The position numbers and the translations under genes are program-made. This document shows, piece by piece, positions 55,425 through 64,000 of a stretch of 64,000 nt of DNA (within the stretch, counting starts at the first letter, position 1; each line of letters opens with the position of its first letter). The stretch covers positions 130,928,714 through 130,992,713 of the forward strand of contig CM057460.1 of NCBI GenBank assembly GCA_030035585.1, given 5' to 3'. The notes under the pieces were generated by a model. The model did no database searches. It saw nothing but the letters and a program-made list of their open reading frames with translations, and was not told where the DNA came from. Source of the DNA: Dugong dugon. Its lineage: Eukaryota > Chordata > Mammalia > Sirenia > Dugongidae.

Positions 55425-55578
55425 TTTTTTTGTTTTTTTGGCTTTAACAAAGAGAAATGTATTCTCTCACAGTCTGGGAAGCTAGAAGTCCAAATTCAGG
55501 GCGTCAGCTCCAGGGGAAGCCTTTCTCTCTCTGTTGACTCTGGAGGAAGGTCCTTGTCATCGGTCTTCCCCTGGACTA
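55425..55578 (-). mobile_element. Retroposed, polyadenylated fragment of a MaLR-type LTR transcript
   Basis: On the minus strand this 154-bp insert is LTR sequence (ccaggggaagaccgatgaca to gagaatacatttctctttg) ending ttaaagcc followed by a 15-base A-rich tail. It stops about 18 bases after the AATAAA position (here AATACA) and lacks the U5 block that follows in genomic copies such as 37103. With the perfect 15-bp TSD, this is the structure of an LTR-initiated or LTR-terminated RNA copied by L1 machinery, not of an LTR integrated by retroviral integrase. Confidence 0.85.
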
Positions 55579-55720
55579 GGAGAAAGCTCTCTGGTTTAAA
55601 GCACTCATCTAATTAGGTCAGGTCCCAGGGTAAACTCCCTTTTGTCATATAACATAACAGTCACCAGAGTGATAATCATATTCATGGTTTCACCCACACT
55701 GAAAGGGTTATAGGGCATCT

Positions 55721-57310
55721 GCCATGTCTCTACTTAACTTTTTGAACATATGGAATACAGTTATAATAACAGTTTTAATGTCATTGTCTGTTAATTCTAA
55801 TATATGTTTCAGTTCTGAGTCTGTTTTGAAAGATTTAATATTTTCTTCCTCATTATGAATATTTTCTTTCTCATTTTCATGCCTGGAAATTTTTGAATGA
55901 ATGCTAGACATTATAAATTTCATCCTTTCAGGTCTTAATTTTAAGCTTTGTTAGGTGGGATCAGAGCAGTGTTTATTTTCACTACAAAGGCAAGACCCTT
56001 TTGTGTACTCTACCCAATGCCTCTTGAATCTTAAGCTTTTCTATTTTCGGCTGGTGAGAACAGGTACTGTTCCTGGCCTCGTGTGATCCCTGGGCAGTGT
56101 TATCTCTGACCCTTCTAGGTGATTCTTTCCTTGGCCTCTATCAGTACTCAGGTGAATCCTGAAGAGGGCCTCTCTGCCAATCTCAAGTTCTCTCTCTGTG
56201 CAGCTCTTCCCTGTGTGGTACTTTGCCCTGTGAACTCCAGCTGCTTTGGTCTCTCTAGACCCCCAATTTTGTCTCCTTAACTTAGGGGGACTGCTGATCT
56301 CCTGGGTTTCCTCTCACTTCATTTGTTTCTTGTTTTTAAGGGAATCACTGCTATTCATTGCTTAATTTCTTCTTTGAAAACCATTCTTTCAAATAATTTA
56401 TCCAATTTTCTTGTTTCAGGTGGGAAAATCTGGTTCCTGTTACTCCATAAAGGTCTGTAGTATATGTGTTTTTGATGCTGTTATGGTTCCTTTATGTGTA
56501 CAGTCGTGGCATGAACTGGGTTTTCCTATATAAGCTCTTTTTAAGAAATTCCTTGAGAGGGCCAGATGGAGGTCAAGGTAGTGTTCCACTTTAACTGCTG
56601 TTCACAATTAAAAAACTTATCTTCCTCTCTGCTGCAAAAGAGCAGACAGCTTCATTTTACTGTTGGTTTTTCTTTTTGATTTTTTTGGTAGCCCACCTGA
56701 TCTACATCACTGAACCAAATACAATCCATGAGAACTTCAATTGCCAGCCCATATTAACCCAGCTTTTGCATTCTCTATAGATCCAGAGTTACACTTTTTG
56801 AACTTCAGTTTGAACCTCTCAATTTTCCAAAGTGTATTTTGATGGCACTTTTAGATATGTGCTCTTTTAAGGAAATTTTACTCTGAATTTTTACTCTAGG
56901 GGTTTTCGCCATTCACTCCCTCAATCTCAGCTTCGTTTGGCAGCCCTTCCATTTCTTTTAGAAAATGAAGATTATCCTGTCTTCACTGAAAATGAAATTT
57001 ACATTAAAAAAAATTCTCAGTGTTACTTTTGGATAATTTCTATAAAGAGAAGGCTGATGCTGATTTATGAAGCTTGCTCATCTTGGAAGTCCAGCATTTT
57101 TTTAAACTAAATAATTGGAAGAAATAAATTACTTAATATTAAAGGGATGTAGATGTAAAAATAATGGTGTAGAAATGCCTTTGCTGATATAAAAGACAGC
57201 TACGTGATATTTTTAAGTAAAAATTCAAGTTATAAAGTGATGTTTATACCATGATCTTATTTTGAAAAAAAAAGTAGTGTATAAGTACAATGGGAAATCC
57301 AGAAGGCTAT
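55721..57310. other. No feature recognised
   Basis: About 1.6 kb. Text around 56120-56300 (ctctgccaatctcaagttct, ctttggtctctctagacccc) and 56480-56640 resembles an unnamed old repeat. No coding frame over 71 codons. Confidence 0.35.
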
Positions 57311-57320
57311 GCACCAAAAT

Positions 57321-57493
57321 GGAGCCCTGGTGGCACAGCAGTTAAGAGCTTGGCTGCTAACCAAAAGGTCGGCAGTTTGAATCCACCAGCTGCTCCTTGG
57401 AAACGCTATGGGGCAGTTCTACTCTGTCCTATAGGGTCGCTATGAGTCGGAATCGACTCGATGGCAACAGGTTTGGTTTGGTTTTTGGTTTAT
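57321..57493 (+). mobile_element. AFROSINE, short variant, full length and little diverged
   Basis: The best-preserved copy here: ggagccctggtggcacagca head containing an A-box-like stretch, gctgctaaccaaaaggtcgg, B-box-like gtttgaatcc, then ctatggggcagttctactct, tcgctatgagtcggaatcga and a (ggttt)n end. A TSD of about 9-10 bp (caccaaaat) occurs at 57312-57320 and 57495-57503. tRNA-like heads carry internal Pol III promoter boxes in this family. Confidence 0.95.
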
Positions 57494-57503
57494 ACACCAA
57501 AAT

Positions 57504-57616
57504 GCTAATTATGGATATATTTGGATGTTGGACTTATGAGTGGTTTTAATTTTCCTCTTTGCGCTAATCTGTCTTTACTATTTTCTTTTCTTTTTTTTTT
57601 TAAGTATGTATTTCTA
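57504..57616. other. Short spacer with a T-run
   Basis: Precedes the truncated RTE; a T-run at about 57590-57600. Nothing else seen. Confidence 0.3.
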
Positions 57617-59163
57617 CCATAATTCAAAGGCATCAATTCTTCTTCGGTCTTCCTTATTTACTGTATACCTTTCACATGCATATGAGGTGACTAAAAATAA
57701 CCATGACTCCGGGCAGGCACACCTTAGTCCTTAAAGTGACATCTTTGCTTTTTAACACTTTAAAGAGGTCTTTTGCAACAGATTTGCCCAATGCAATGCA
57801 TCGTCTTTTTTCCTGACTGCTGCTTCCATGGGTGTCTATTGTGGATCCAAGTAAAACGAAATCCTTGACAACTTCAATCTTTTCTCCATTTATCATGATA
57901 TTGTTTATTGGCCCAGTTGTGAGGATTTTTGTTTTCTTTATGTGGAAGTGCAATCCATACTGAAAGCTGTAGTCTTTGATTTTCATCACTAAGTGCTTCA
58001 AGTCAGCTTCACTTTCAGCAAGCGAGGTTGTGTCATCTGTATAATGCAGGTTGTTAATTATTCTTCCTCCAATCCTGATGCTCCGTTCTTCTTCATATAG
58101 TCTAGCTTCTCAGATTATTTGCTCATCATACAGATTAAGTAAATACGGTGAAAGGATACAACCCTGATGCATACCTTTCCTGATTTTAAACCATGTGGTG
58201 TCCCCTTGTTCTGTTTGAACCACTGCCTCTTGGTCTGTGTACAGGTTCCTCATGAGCACAACTAAGTGTTCTGGAATTCCCATTCTTTGCAATGTTATCC
58301 ATGATTTGTTATGATCCATACAGCTGAATGCCTTTCCATAGTCAGTAAAACACAGGTAAATGTCTTTCTGGTATTTCCTGCTTTTAGCCAGGATCCATCT
58401 GACATCAGCCGTGATATCCCTGGTTCCACGTTCTCTTCTGAATCCAGCTTGACTTTCTGGCAGTTCCTTGAACTGCTGCAACTGCTTTTGAATGATCTTC
58501 AGCAAAATTTTACTTGCCTGTGATATTAATGATACTGTTCGATAATATCCACATTCTGTTGGATCACCTATTTTTGGAATAGGTATAAATATGGATCTCT
58601 TCAAGTTGGTTGGCCAGGTAGCTGTCTTCCAAATTTCTTGGCATAGATGAGTGAGCACTTCCAGTTCTGCATCCATGTTTTGAAACATCTCAATTTGTAT
58701 TGGATAGTTCCTGGAGCCTTGTTTTTCACCAGTGTCTTCAGTGCAGCTTGGACTTCTTTCTTCAGTACCATCAATTCTTGATCCTATGCTACCTCCTGAA
58801 ATGATTGCACATCGACCACTTCTTTTTGTTATGATGACTCTGTGTATTCCTTCCATCATCTTTTGATGCTTCCTGCATCGTTCAGTATTTTGCCCATAGA
58901 ATCCTTCAATATTGCAACTCAAGCCTTGAATTTTTTCTTCAGTTCTTTCAGCTTGAGAAATGCTGAGTGTGTTCTTCCCCTTTGGTTTTCTGACTCCAGG
59001 TCTTTGCACATGTCATTATAATACTTTACTTTGTCTTCTCTAGCTGCCTTTGAAATCCTCTGTTCAGCTCTTTTGCTTCATCATTTCTTCCTTTTGCTTT
59101 AGCTACTCGACATTCAAGAGCAAGTTACAGAGTCTCTTCTGATGTTCATTTTGATCTTTTCTT
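57617..59163 (-). mobile_element. RTE (BovB-type) LINE, RT region, antisense
   Basis: Antisense RTE from caaaggcatcaattcttctt onward, lacking the last few hundred bases of its 3' end (no tail at the left boundary). It is interrupted at 59164 by an L1 and resumes at 60740. Contains the 299-codon open fragment described separately. Confidence 0.88.
58110..59009 (-). pseudogene. RTE reverse-transcriptase fragment, 299 codons open
   Basis: The longest open frame in the window. RTE proteins copy their own RNA by target-primed reverse transcription. Residues about 130-160 read TNLKRSIFIPIPKIGDPTEC, then GYYRTVSLISQASKILLKI; residues about 180-235 carry QAGFRRERGTRDITADVRWI and CFTDYGKAFSCMDHNK. 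The last block is RT motif A, where the catalytic aspartate of AFD is replaced by serine. Motif B follows (MHQGCILSPYLLNLYDEQII). The YADD part lies beyond a stop, so it is inactive. Confidence 0.85.
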
Positions 59164-59179
59164 TCTTTGCTGTCTTTTT
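59164..59179. repeat. L1 target-site duplication in RTE, left copy
   Basis: tctttgctgtcttttt, identical to 60724-60739. Confidence 0.92.
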
Positions 59180-60723
59180 TTTTTTATTGTTGTGCTTTAA
59201 GTGAAAGTTTTCAATTCAAGTTAGTCTCTCATAGAAAAATTTATACATACATTGTTATGTGACCCTAGTTGCTCTCCCTATACTGTGACAGCACACTCCT
59301 CCTTTTCACCCCGGATTTCCCATGTCCATTCGAACAGCTCCTGACACTCTCTGCCTTCTCATTTCACCTCTGGACAGGAGCTGCCTATTTAGTCTCATGC
59401 ATCTACTTGAGCTAAGAAGCACACTCTTCACGAGTATCATTTTATGTCCCATAGTCCAGTCTAATCTTTGTCTGAAGTGTTGGCCTCAGGAATGGTTTTA
59501 GTTTTGAGCTAAAAGAGAGTCTGGGGGCCATGTCTTCTGGGGTCCCTCCAGTTTCAATCAAACCATTCAGTCTGGTCTTTTTACTAGAATTTGAGTTCTG
59601 CACCCCACTTTTCCCCTGCTCCATCAGGGCCTCTCTGTTTTGTTCCCTGTCAGGGTGTTCACTGGTGGTAGCGGAGCATTGGTGGTCTCAGGCTGGTTTA
59701 TGTGGCCCTTTCTGTCTGTTGGGCTAATACTTTCCTTGTGTCCGTGGTGTTCTTCATCCTCCTTTGCTCCAGGTGGGTTGGGACAAATTGATGTATCTTA
59801 GATGGCCACTTGCAAGCTTTTAAGACCCCAGACACCACTCACCAAAGTGGGATGCAGAATATTTTCTTAATAAACTTTGTTATGCCAATTGACCTAGATG
59901 TCTTCTGAAACCATAGTCCCCAGACCCCTGCCCCTGCTACTCTGTCCCTCGAAGTGTTTGGTTGTATTCAGGAAACTTCTTAGCTTTGGTTTAGTCCTGG
60001 TATGCTGACTTCTCCTATAATGTGTGCTGTCCTTCCCTTCAACTAAGATAATTCTTGTCTACTATCTAGCTAGTGAATAACGCTCTCCCTCCTTCCCCAC
60101 CGTTGTAACCATCAAAGAATGTTTTCTTCTGTGTTTAAACCTTTTCTTGAGCTCTTATAATAGTGGTCTTATACAATTTTTGTCCTTTTGCGACTGACTA
60201 AATTCGCTAAATGCCTTCCAGATTCCTCCATGTTATGTTTCATAGATACATCTTTGTTCTTTATTGTTGTGTAGTATTCCATTGTGTGCATATACCATAA
60301 TTTGTTTATCCATTTGTCCATTGATGGGCACCTACGTTGTTTCTGTCTTTTTGCTCTTGTGAACAGTGCTACAGTGAACATGGGTGTGCATATGTCTATT
60401 TATGTGGTAGCTCTTATTTCTCTAGGATATATTCCTAGGAGTGAGATTGCTGGATTGTATGGACTTCTATTTTTAGCTTTTTAAGGAAGTGCCAAATCAA
60501 TTTCCTAAGTGGTTGTACCATTTTACATTCCCACCAACAGTGTGTAAGTGTTCCAGTGTCTCCACAACCTCGCCAACATTTATTATTTTGTGTTTTTTTG
60601 ATTAATGCTAGCCTTGTTGGGGTGAGATGGTATCTCATTGTAGGTTTGATTTGCATTTCTCTAAAGGCTAATGATCATGAGCTTTTCCTCATGTGTCTGT
60701 TAGCCACCTGAGTGTCTTCTTTG
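59180..60723 (-). mobile_element. L1 3' end, antisense, 5'-truncated, inserted in RTE
   Basis: T-run, then a 3'UTR of the same type as 39654 (ttgctctccctatactgtga, ctggacaggagctgcctatt), then the C-terminal ORF2 region. Minus-strand fragments include WWECKMVQP and [10 protein letters not shown] (60435-60656) and WINKLWYMHTMEYY (60169-60381), typical of the L1 ORF2 C-terminus. A perfect 16-bp TSD places it inside RTE. Confidence 0.93.
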
Positions 60724-60739
60724 TCTTTGCTGTCTTTTT

Positions 60740-60780
60740 AATGACTTCTTGCTTTCTTTATGTATGATGTCCTTTATGAA
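60740..60780 (-). mobile_element. RTE, short continuation after the L1
   Basis: aatgacttcttgctttcttt and atgtatgatgtcctt continue the RTE text as in the copy at 39530-39575. Confidence 0.85.
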
Positions 60781-61474
60781 ACTAATTTAGGCTTTGGGAA
60801 TACAGGAATGAATAATCTCTTTTTAAAGGCTTTCCAGCCTAAGATTATCAAAAATACACCTGTAGTTAAATAAATTGTGTTGATTGGCTCTTTGCATTGG
60901 GGGAGACTTGATATCATGCAGAATCATGGGACTTCCTAATAGGACATTAACATTGATTTATTATAGGATTTGAACTGTGTCAGTTAATTTTTGAAGGAGG
61001 TTCAAGAAGTGGGGTTGCTCTGAATTGGATGCTGTCAGAAAGTGGGGTGATTATATAACTGAATGTCTTAATGAATCTTATCTTAAAGGTGGGAAGAACA
61101 ATGTGAATTTAAGCCTATAATTAGCAAAGAAGCAGCACTCACTCATGTTAACATGGAGGGGGAGGTTTGGTAATTTTTGTTGTTTGCACAGTAATCTTGT
61201 TTTCATCCGTGCACCAAGAAGATTATTGAATTGTTTGCTTGTCACAGAGTTACCTTGCCATAGTCACAGGACTACCTTATCCAATATCAGTGCTCTGTGA
61301 GTTTGTTTATTTTCAACAGAGAATGCCATGGCCTAGCTGTGAGTATGAGGTTGTTAACACCAAGACCTTGTTGTTAGTGTTAGGCTACTTCCTGTATGTC
61401 TTCTTAACTCATTCACTGTTTAATAGAGACAAGTCCATAGTCTGATAATTAAAATAACAATAATAACACAAAAA
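60781..61474. other. No feature recognised
   Basis: No supportable gene or repeat. Confidence 0.35.
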
Positions 61475-61735
61475 ATTAACATTTATTCAGTTCTTATATT
61501 TCATGCATTGTTCTGAGGGTTTTACATGAATCATTTAATTTAATTCTCATGACAACCCTGTGAAGTAGGTATTATTATTGTCCCTATTTATTGATGAGGG
61601 AACTAAGCTATAGAGAAATGAAGAAATTTTGTCAAAAATACATAACTCTATAATTCAAATCTACAGGTAATCTGATTCAAGAGCGTGTGTTCTTACACAT
61701 TATTTTAATTATAGTATAGTGTGGTAAGCGTTTTA
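61475..61735 (-). mobile_element. MIR, antisense, nearly complete
   Basis: tctgagggttttacatgaat, aattctcatgacaaccctgt, gaagtaggtattattattgt, tattgatgagggaactaagc and gtgtgttcttacacattat follow antisense MIR from core to tRNA-like head. Confidence 0.75.
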
Positions 61736-61740
61736 TGGTA

Positions 61741-62175
61741 TAATGGATACTGTTGGTGTCCCACCCAGATCCTCTTTACTGACCTGGTGCACTGCCCAGG
61801 TGCTGTGATTATTGTCTACCTCTATCACAGCTGCCTCTTTCTTCTAGGAATTGCCACCTCACCAGAGAGGTTATACCCCGCTTCAGGATAATGACTGACT
61901 GATGGGAGGGGATGAGGGCTGAGTGGAAAGGCTGGCCCCCTTGCCTTAAGATAGGACCAACCCCAGGATGCAATTTATGCTCTGTAGTTTCCCAGGGGAT
62001 TGAGTTGAAGCTAGACTCCAGCTGAGACCTAAGACTTCATCCTTGCCCCGTGTTTCCCCCTCTGTCCTTACATATTTTCCTCACTCATTCCGTCTTTTGA
62101 GAGCATTCTTGCAATAAATCACTTACACAATAATCCCTGACTCAGATTCTGTGCTAGAGAACCTAACCTAAGCCA
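61741..62175 (+). mobile_element. Old LTR-like repeat with AATAAA
   Basis: gttggtgtcccacccagatc start, gcccaggtgctgtgatt, tgtagtttcccagg, then gcaataaatcacttacac (AATAAA at 62113-62118) and gagaacctaacctaag end. This order recalls a widespread placental LTR family, whose name I cannot fix. No TSD was found. Confidence 0.45.
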
Positions 62176-62544
62176 GATGGTGGCATGCATTATTGATATG
62201 GAAAGACATTAGCATGGAAGATGAGAGGAGAGGTACCTGGAATCAAAAATGGGGATTATGGTTTTAAGGAAAGGCTTCCTAGGTGAGATGAATTCTAAAT
62301 ATAGTTTTACAGGATAAATTTGGGTTAGGCAATTGAGAAGTTATCTTTGGAGCTAACCATTTTATTTGGTAAATCTGTGCTAAAGAATCAACCATGGTAT
62401 ATTGGATATTTTTTGGAATTAAGTTAATATTGACATAGGAATTTTAGTTTTAAAATGGTTACATTTAGTTTTGGTTAAATTTAGCTTTAAAATAGTCACA
62501 TAAGTGATAACAGTTGTTAAAGGAACAGGAAGGAAAACTCCAAT
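62176..62544. other. No feature recognised
   Basis: No supportable gene or repeat. Confidence 0.3.
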
Positions 62545-62660
62545 GACTGTCCAAATATGAAAGTCATTGTACTAGGGACTTTCTCATATACTGCCTTCTT
62601 TGATATTTCAACCCAACACAAGAAGAAATTGAGATTCAGAGACAAGGAGCTTGCTAAAAT
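62545..62660 (-). mobile_element. Possible MIR fragment
   Basis: gagattcagagacaaggagc and ttgctaaaatttt resemble antisense MIR. Weak. Confidence 0.4.
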
Positions 62661-63061
62661 TTTATCTTTCAAATTCATGCAATTTTAAAAATAAACTTTA
62701 TTTAGATATACTTTACATGCAATAAAATGTACACATTGTAAGTGTAAGTTTTGATGAACTTTGACAAATTTATATATTCATTTATCCTGCCACCATCAAG
62801 ATATAGAACATTTCTATCACTTCAAAAAGTTTTGTTGTGCCTTTTCCCAGTCAATTCCACTACCCTACCCAATTTTCAACCCCAGGTAACCACTAATCTG
62901 CTTCTATCATTATAGATTAGAATTGTCTTATCTAGAATTTCATATAAATGAAATCATAGTGTCAGTTTTCTTTTAGGTCTGTCTTCTTTTACTCAGCCTG
63001 GTTGTGAAATTCATTCATGCCTTTGTGTGTATCTGTAGTTCATTGCTTTTTATGTCAATAA

Positions 63062-63201
63062 AAAACACTTTGCCATCAAGTTGATTCCAACTCGTAGCGA
63101 CCCTACAAAGCAGAGTAGATCTGCTCCATAGGGTTTCCAAGGAGTGCCTGGTGGATTTGAACTGCCGACATTTTTGGTTAACAGCTGTAGCTCTTAACCG
63201 C
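63062..63201 (-). mobile_element. AFROSINE, short variant, antisense, in ancient L1
   Basis: tgccatcaagttgattccaa, tcgtagcgaccctacaaagc, ggtttccaaggagtgcctgg and agctgtagctcttaaccgct. The terminal gccaccagggctcc block of the head is missing. Confidence 0.9.
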
Positions 63202-63307
63202 TTGTATAAATACAACATAACTTGGTTATGATTTACTTGTTGATGAACTTTTAAGTGGTTTCTAGTTTTGGGCTATTGTGAATAAAGCTGTTATGGATAT
63301 TGGTGTG

Positions 63308-63821
63308 TGTCATAGATGGAATTGTGTCCCCCAAAAATATGTATATCCATTTAGCTAGGCCATGATTCCCAGTATTGTGTGATTGTCCACCATTTTGTCA
63401 TCTGATGTGATTTTCCTATGTGTTGGAAATCCTACCTCTATGATGTTAATAAGGTAGGATAGGCAGCAGTTATGTTAATGAGGCAGGACTCAGTCTACAA
63501 GATTGGATTGTGTATTGAGCCAATCTCTTTTGAGATATAAAAGAGAAGTGAGCAGAGAGACAGAGGGACCTCATACCACCAAGAAAGCAGCGCTGGGAGC
63601 AGAGCACGTCCTTTGGACCCAGGGTTCCTGCACGGAGAAGCTCCTAGCCCAGAGGAAGATTGATGAGAAGGACCTTCCTCCAGAGCCAACAGAGAGAGAA
63701 AGCCTTTCCCTGGAGCTGATGCCCTGAATTTGGACTTGTAGCCTACTAGACTGTGAGAGAATAAATTTCTTTTTGTTAAAGCCATCCACTTGTAGTATTT
63801 CTGTTATAGCAGCACTAGAAA
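63308..63821 (+). mobile_element. Solo LTR, MaLR-type, in ancient L1; right tip eroded
   Basis: Starts TGTCATAG, carries AATAAA near 63761 and the family U5 block, but ends agcactagaa instead of the expected agcactagatgactaagaca. gtgtg lies at 63303-63307 and again at 63822-63826, consistent with a TSD and loss of about ten terminal bases. The L1 text resumes with taagtcacatgtggacatat. Confidence 0.82.
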
Positions 63822-63883
63822 GTGTGTAAGTCACATGTGGACATATGTTTTCATTTGTTTGGATAAATATCTAAGAAAGTAAA

Positions 63884-64000
63884 TCAAACCCATTGCCATC
63901 GAGTCAATTCCTACTCATAGTGACCCTACAGAACAGACTAGAACTGCCCCATAGGGTTTCCAAGGGGCACCTGGTGGATTCAAACTGCTGAACTTTTGGT
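63884..64000 (-). mobile_element. AFROSINE, antisense, cut by the window end
   Basis: tcaaacccattgccatcgag, cctactcatagtgaccctac, gactagaactgccccatagg and cacctggtggattcaaactg. The tRNA-like head lies beyond 64000. Confidence 0.93.

Larger units (their letters stand above)
55023..55720 (-). mobile_element. Old MaLR-type LTR, antisense, carrying a nested retroposon
   Basis: tgtaacaaattaccacaaac, agcttaaaacaacacaaatt, gaggctgcctgcatttcctt, aactcccttttgtcatataa and ttcacccacact follow a common placental MaLR-type LTR. The insert at 55425-55578 interrupts it. The right boundary is unresolved. Confidence 0.55.
62668..63883 (-). mobile_element. Ancient L1, antisense: 3'UTR and ORF2 end, split by SINE and LTR
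   Basis: The 3'UTR (ctttatttagatatacttta, accatcaagatatagaacat, ggtaaccactaatctgcttc, atttcatataaatgaaatca) is followed by the ORF2 end (tcttcttttactcagcctgg, gggctattgtgaataaagct, ggacatatgttttcatttgt). The AFROSINE at 63062 and the LTR at 63308 lie within it, so both are younger. Confidence 0.8.

Noticed and set aside
55170-55616. 148-codon frame
   Set aside because: Runs through an antisense LTR, a poly(T) and a second LTR fragment; the poly-F and S-rich text is repeat-derived.
1-64000. CRISPR arrays, operons, phage or bacterial systems
   Set aside because: No regularly spaced repeats, no compact coding, no ribosome-binding pattern; mammalian interspersed repeats dominate throughout.

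Overview
This window is nuclear DNA of a placental mammal, and its repeats point to Afrotheria, most likely an elephant or another paenungulate. The evidence is about twenty copies of the tRNA-derived AFROSINE, several RTE (BovB-type) LINE copies that share the AFROSINE 3' tail, a lineage-typical L1 with its own 3'UTR, and a young-looking MaLR-type LTR family with 5-bp target-site duplications (TSDs). Older layers common to placental mammals (L2, MIR, MLT1-type LTR, ancient L1) lie underneath. I found no convincing protein-coding exon, RNA gene, CpG-island promoter, CRISPR array or prokaryotic feature. The window reads as intergenic or intronic sequence built largely by retrotransposition.

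Layout. 1-9.8 kb: an ERVL-like LTR with a possible primer-binding site, a MaLR-type LTR (1160-1670), several AFROSINEs, L2 pieces and a 5'-truncated L1 3' end (9095-9738). 10-20 kb: MIR and L2 fossils interrupted by AFROSINEs and LTRs (12399, 13107, 15593), including an L2 of about 1.9 kb (17.3-19.3 kb) split by an LTR-like element carrying a long (TA)n tract and by a SINE. 20.7-24.3 kb: paired AFROSINEs, an L1 3'UTR with a duplicated terminal module, and a short RTE copy. 26.9-36.1 kb: a four-layer nest: ancient L1, then AFROSINE, then a near-complete 8.3-kb L1 with 5'UTR, ORF1 and ORF2 remnants, then a solo LTR. 36.3-39.9 kb: two MaLR-type LTRs in opposite orientation and a 2-kb RTE copy. 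39.9-45 kb: the least explained stretch, with only short SINE and RTE insertions recognised. 45.5-47.9 kb: ancient L1 with a repeated internal segment. 48.1-54.3 kb: L2 copies in both orientations, one recognisable over about 3.6 kb from endonuclease to 3' tail and interrupted by RTE. 54.7-55.7 kb: ancient L1 and MaLR, the latter carrying a retroposed LTR transcript. 57.3-60.8 kb: a full-length AFROSINE and an RTE with a 299-codon RT-region open frame, itself interrupted by L1. 61.4-64 kb: MIR, an old LTR, and an ancient L1 split by SINE and LTR.

Nothing here works as an operon or pathway. The interactions visible are parasitic: AFROSINE shares its 3' tail with RTE and was probably moved by it, and L1 appears to have retroposed an LTR-derived RNA. 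Because many insertions keep intact TSDs and interrupt one another, their relative ages can be read directly. All calls come from reading the sequence and recalling family consensus features. No alignment or database search was run, so family names are recognitions, while TSDs, nesting and motifs are direct observations.
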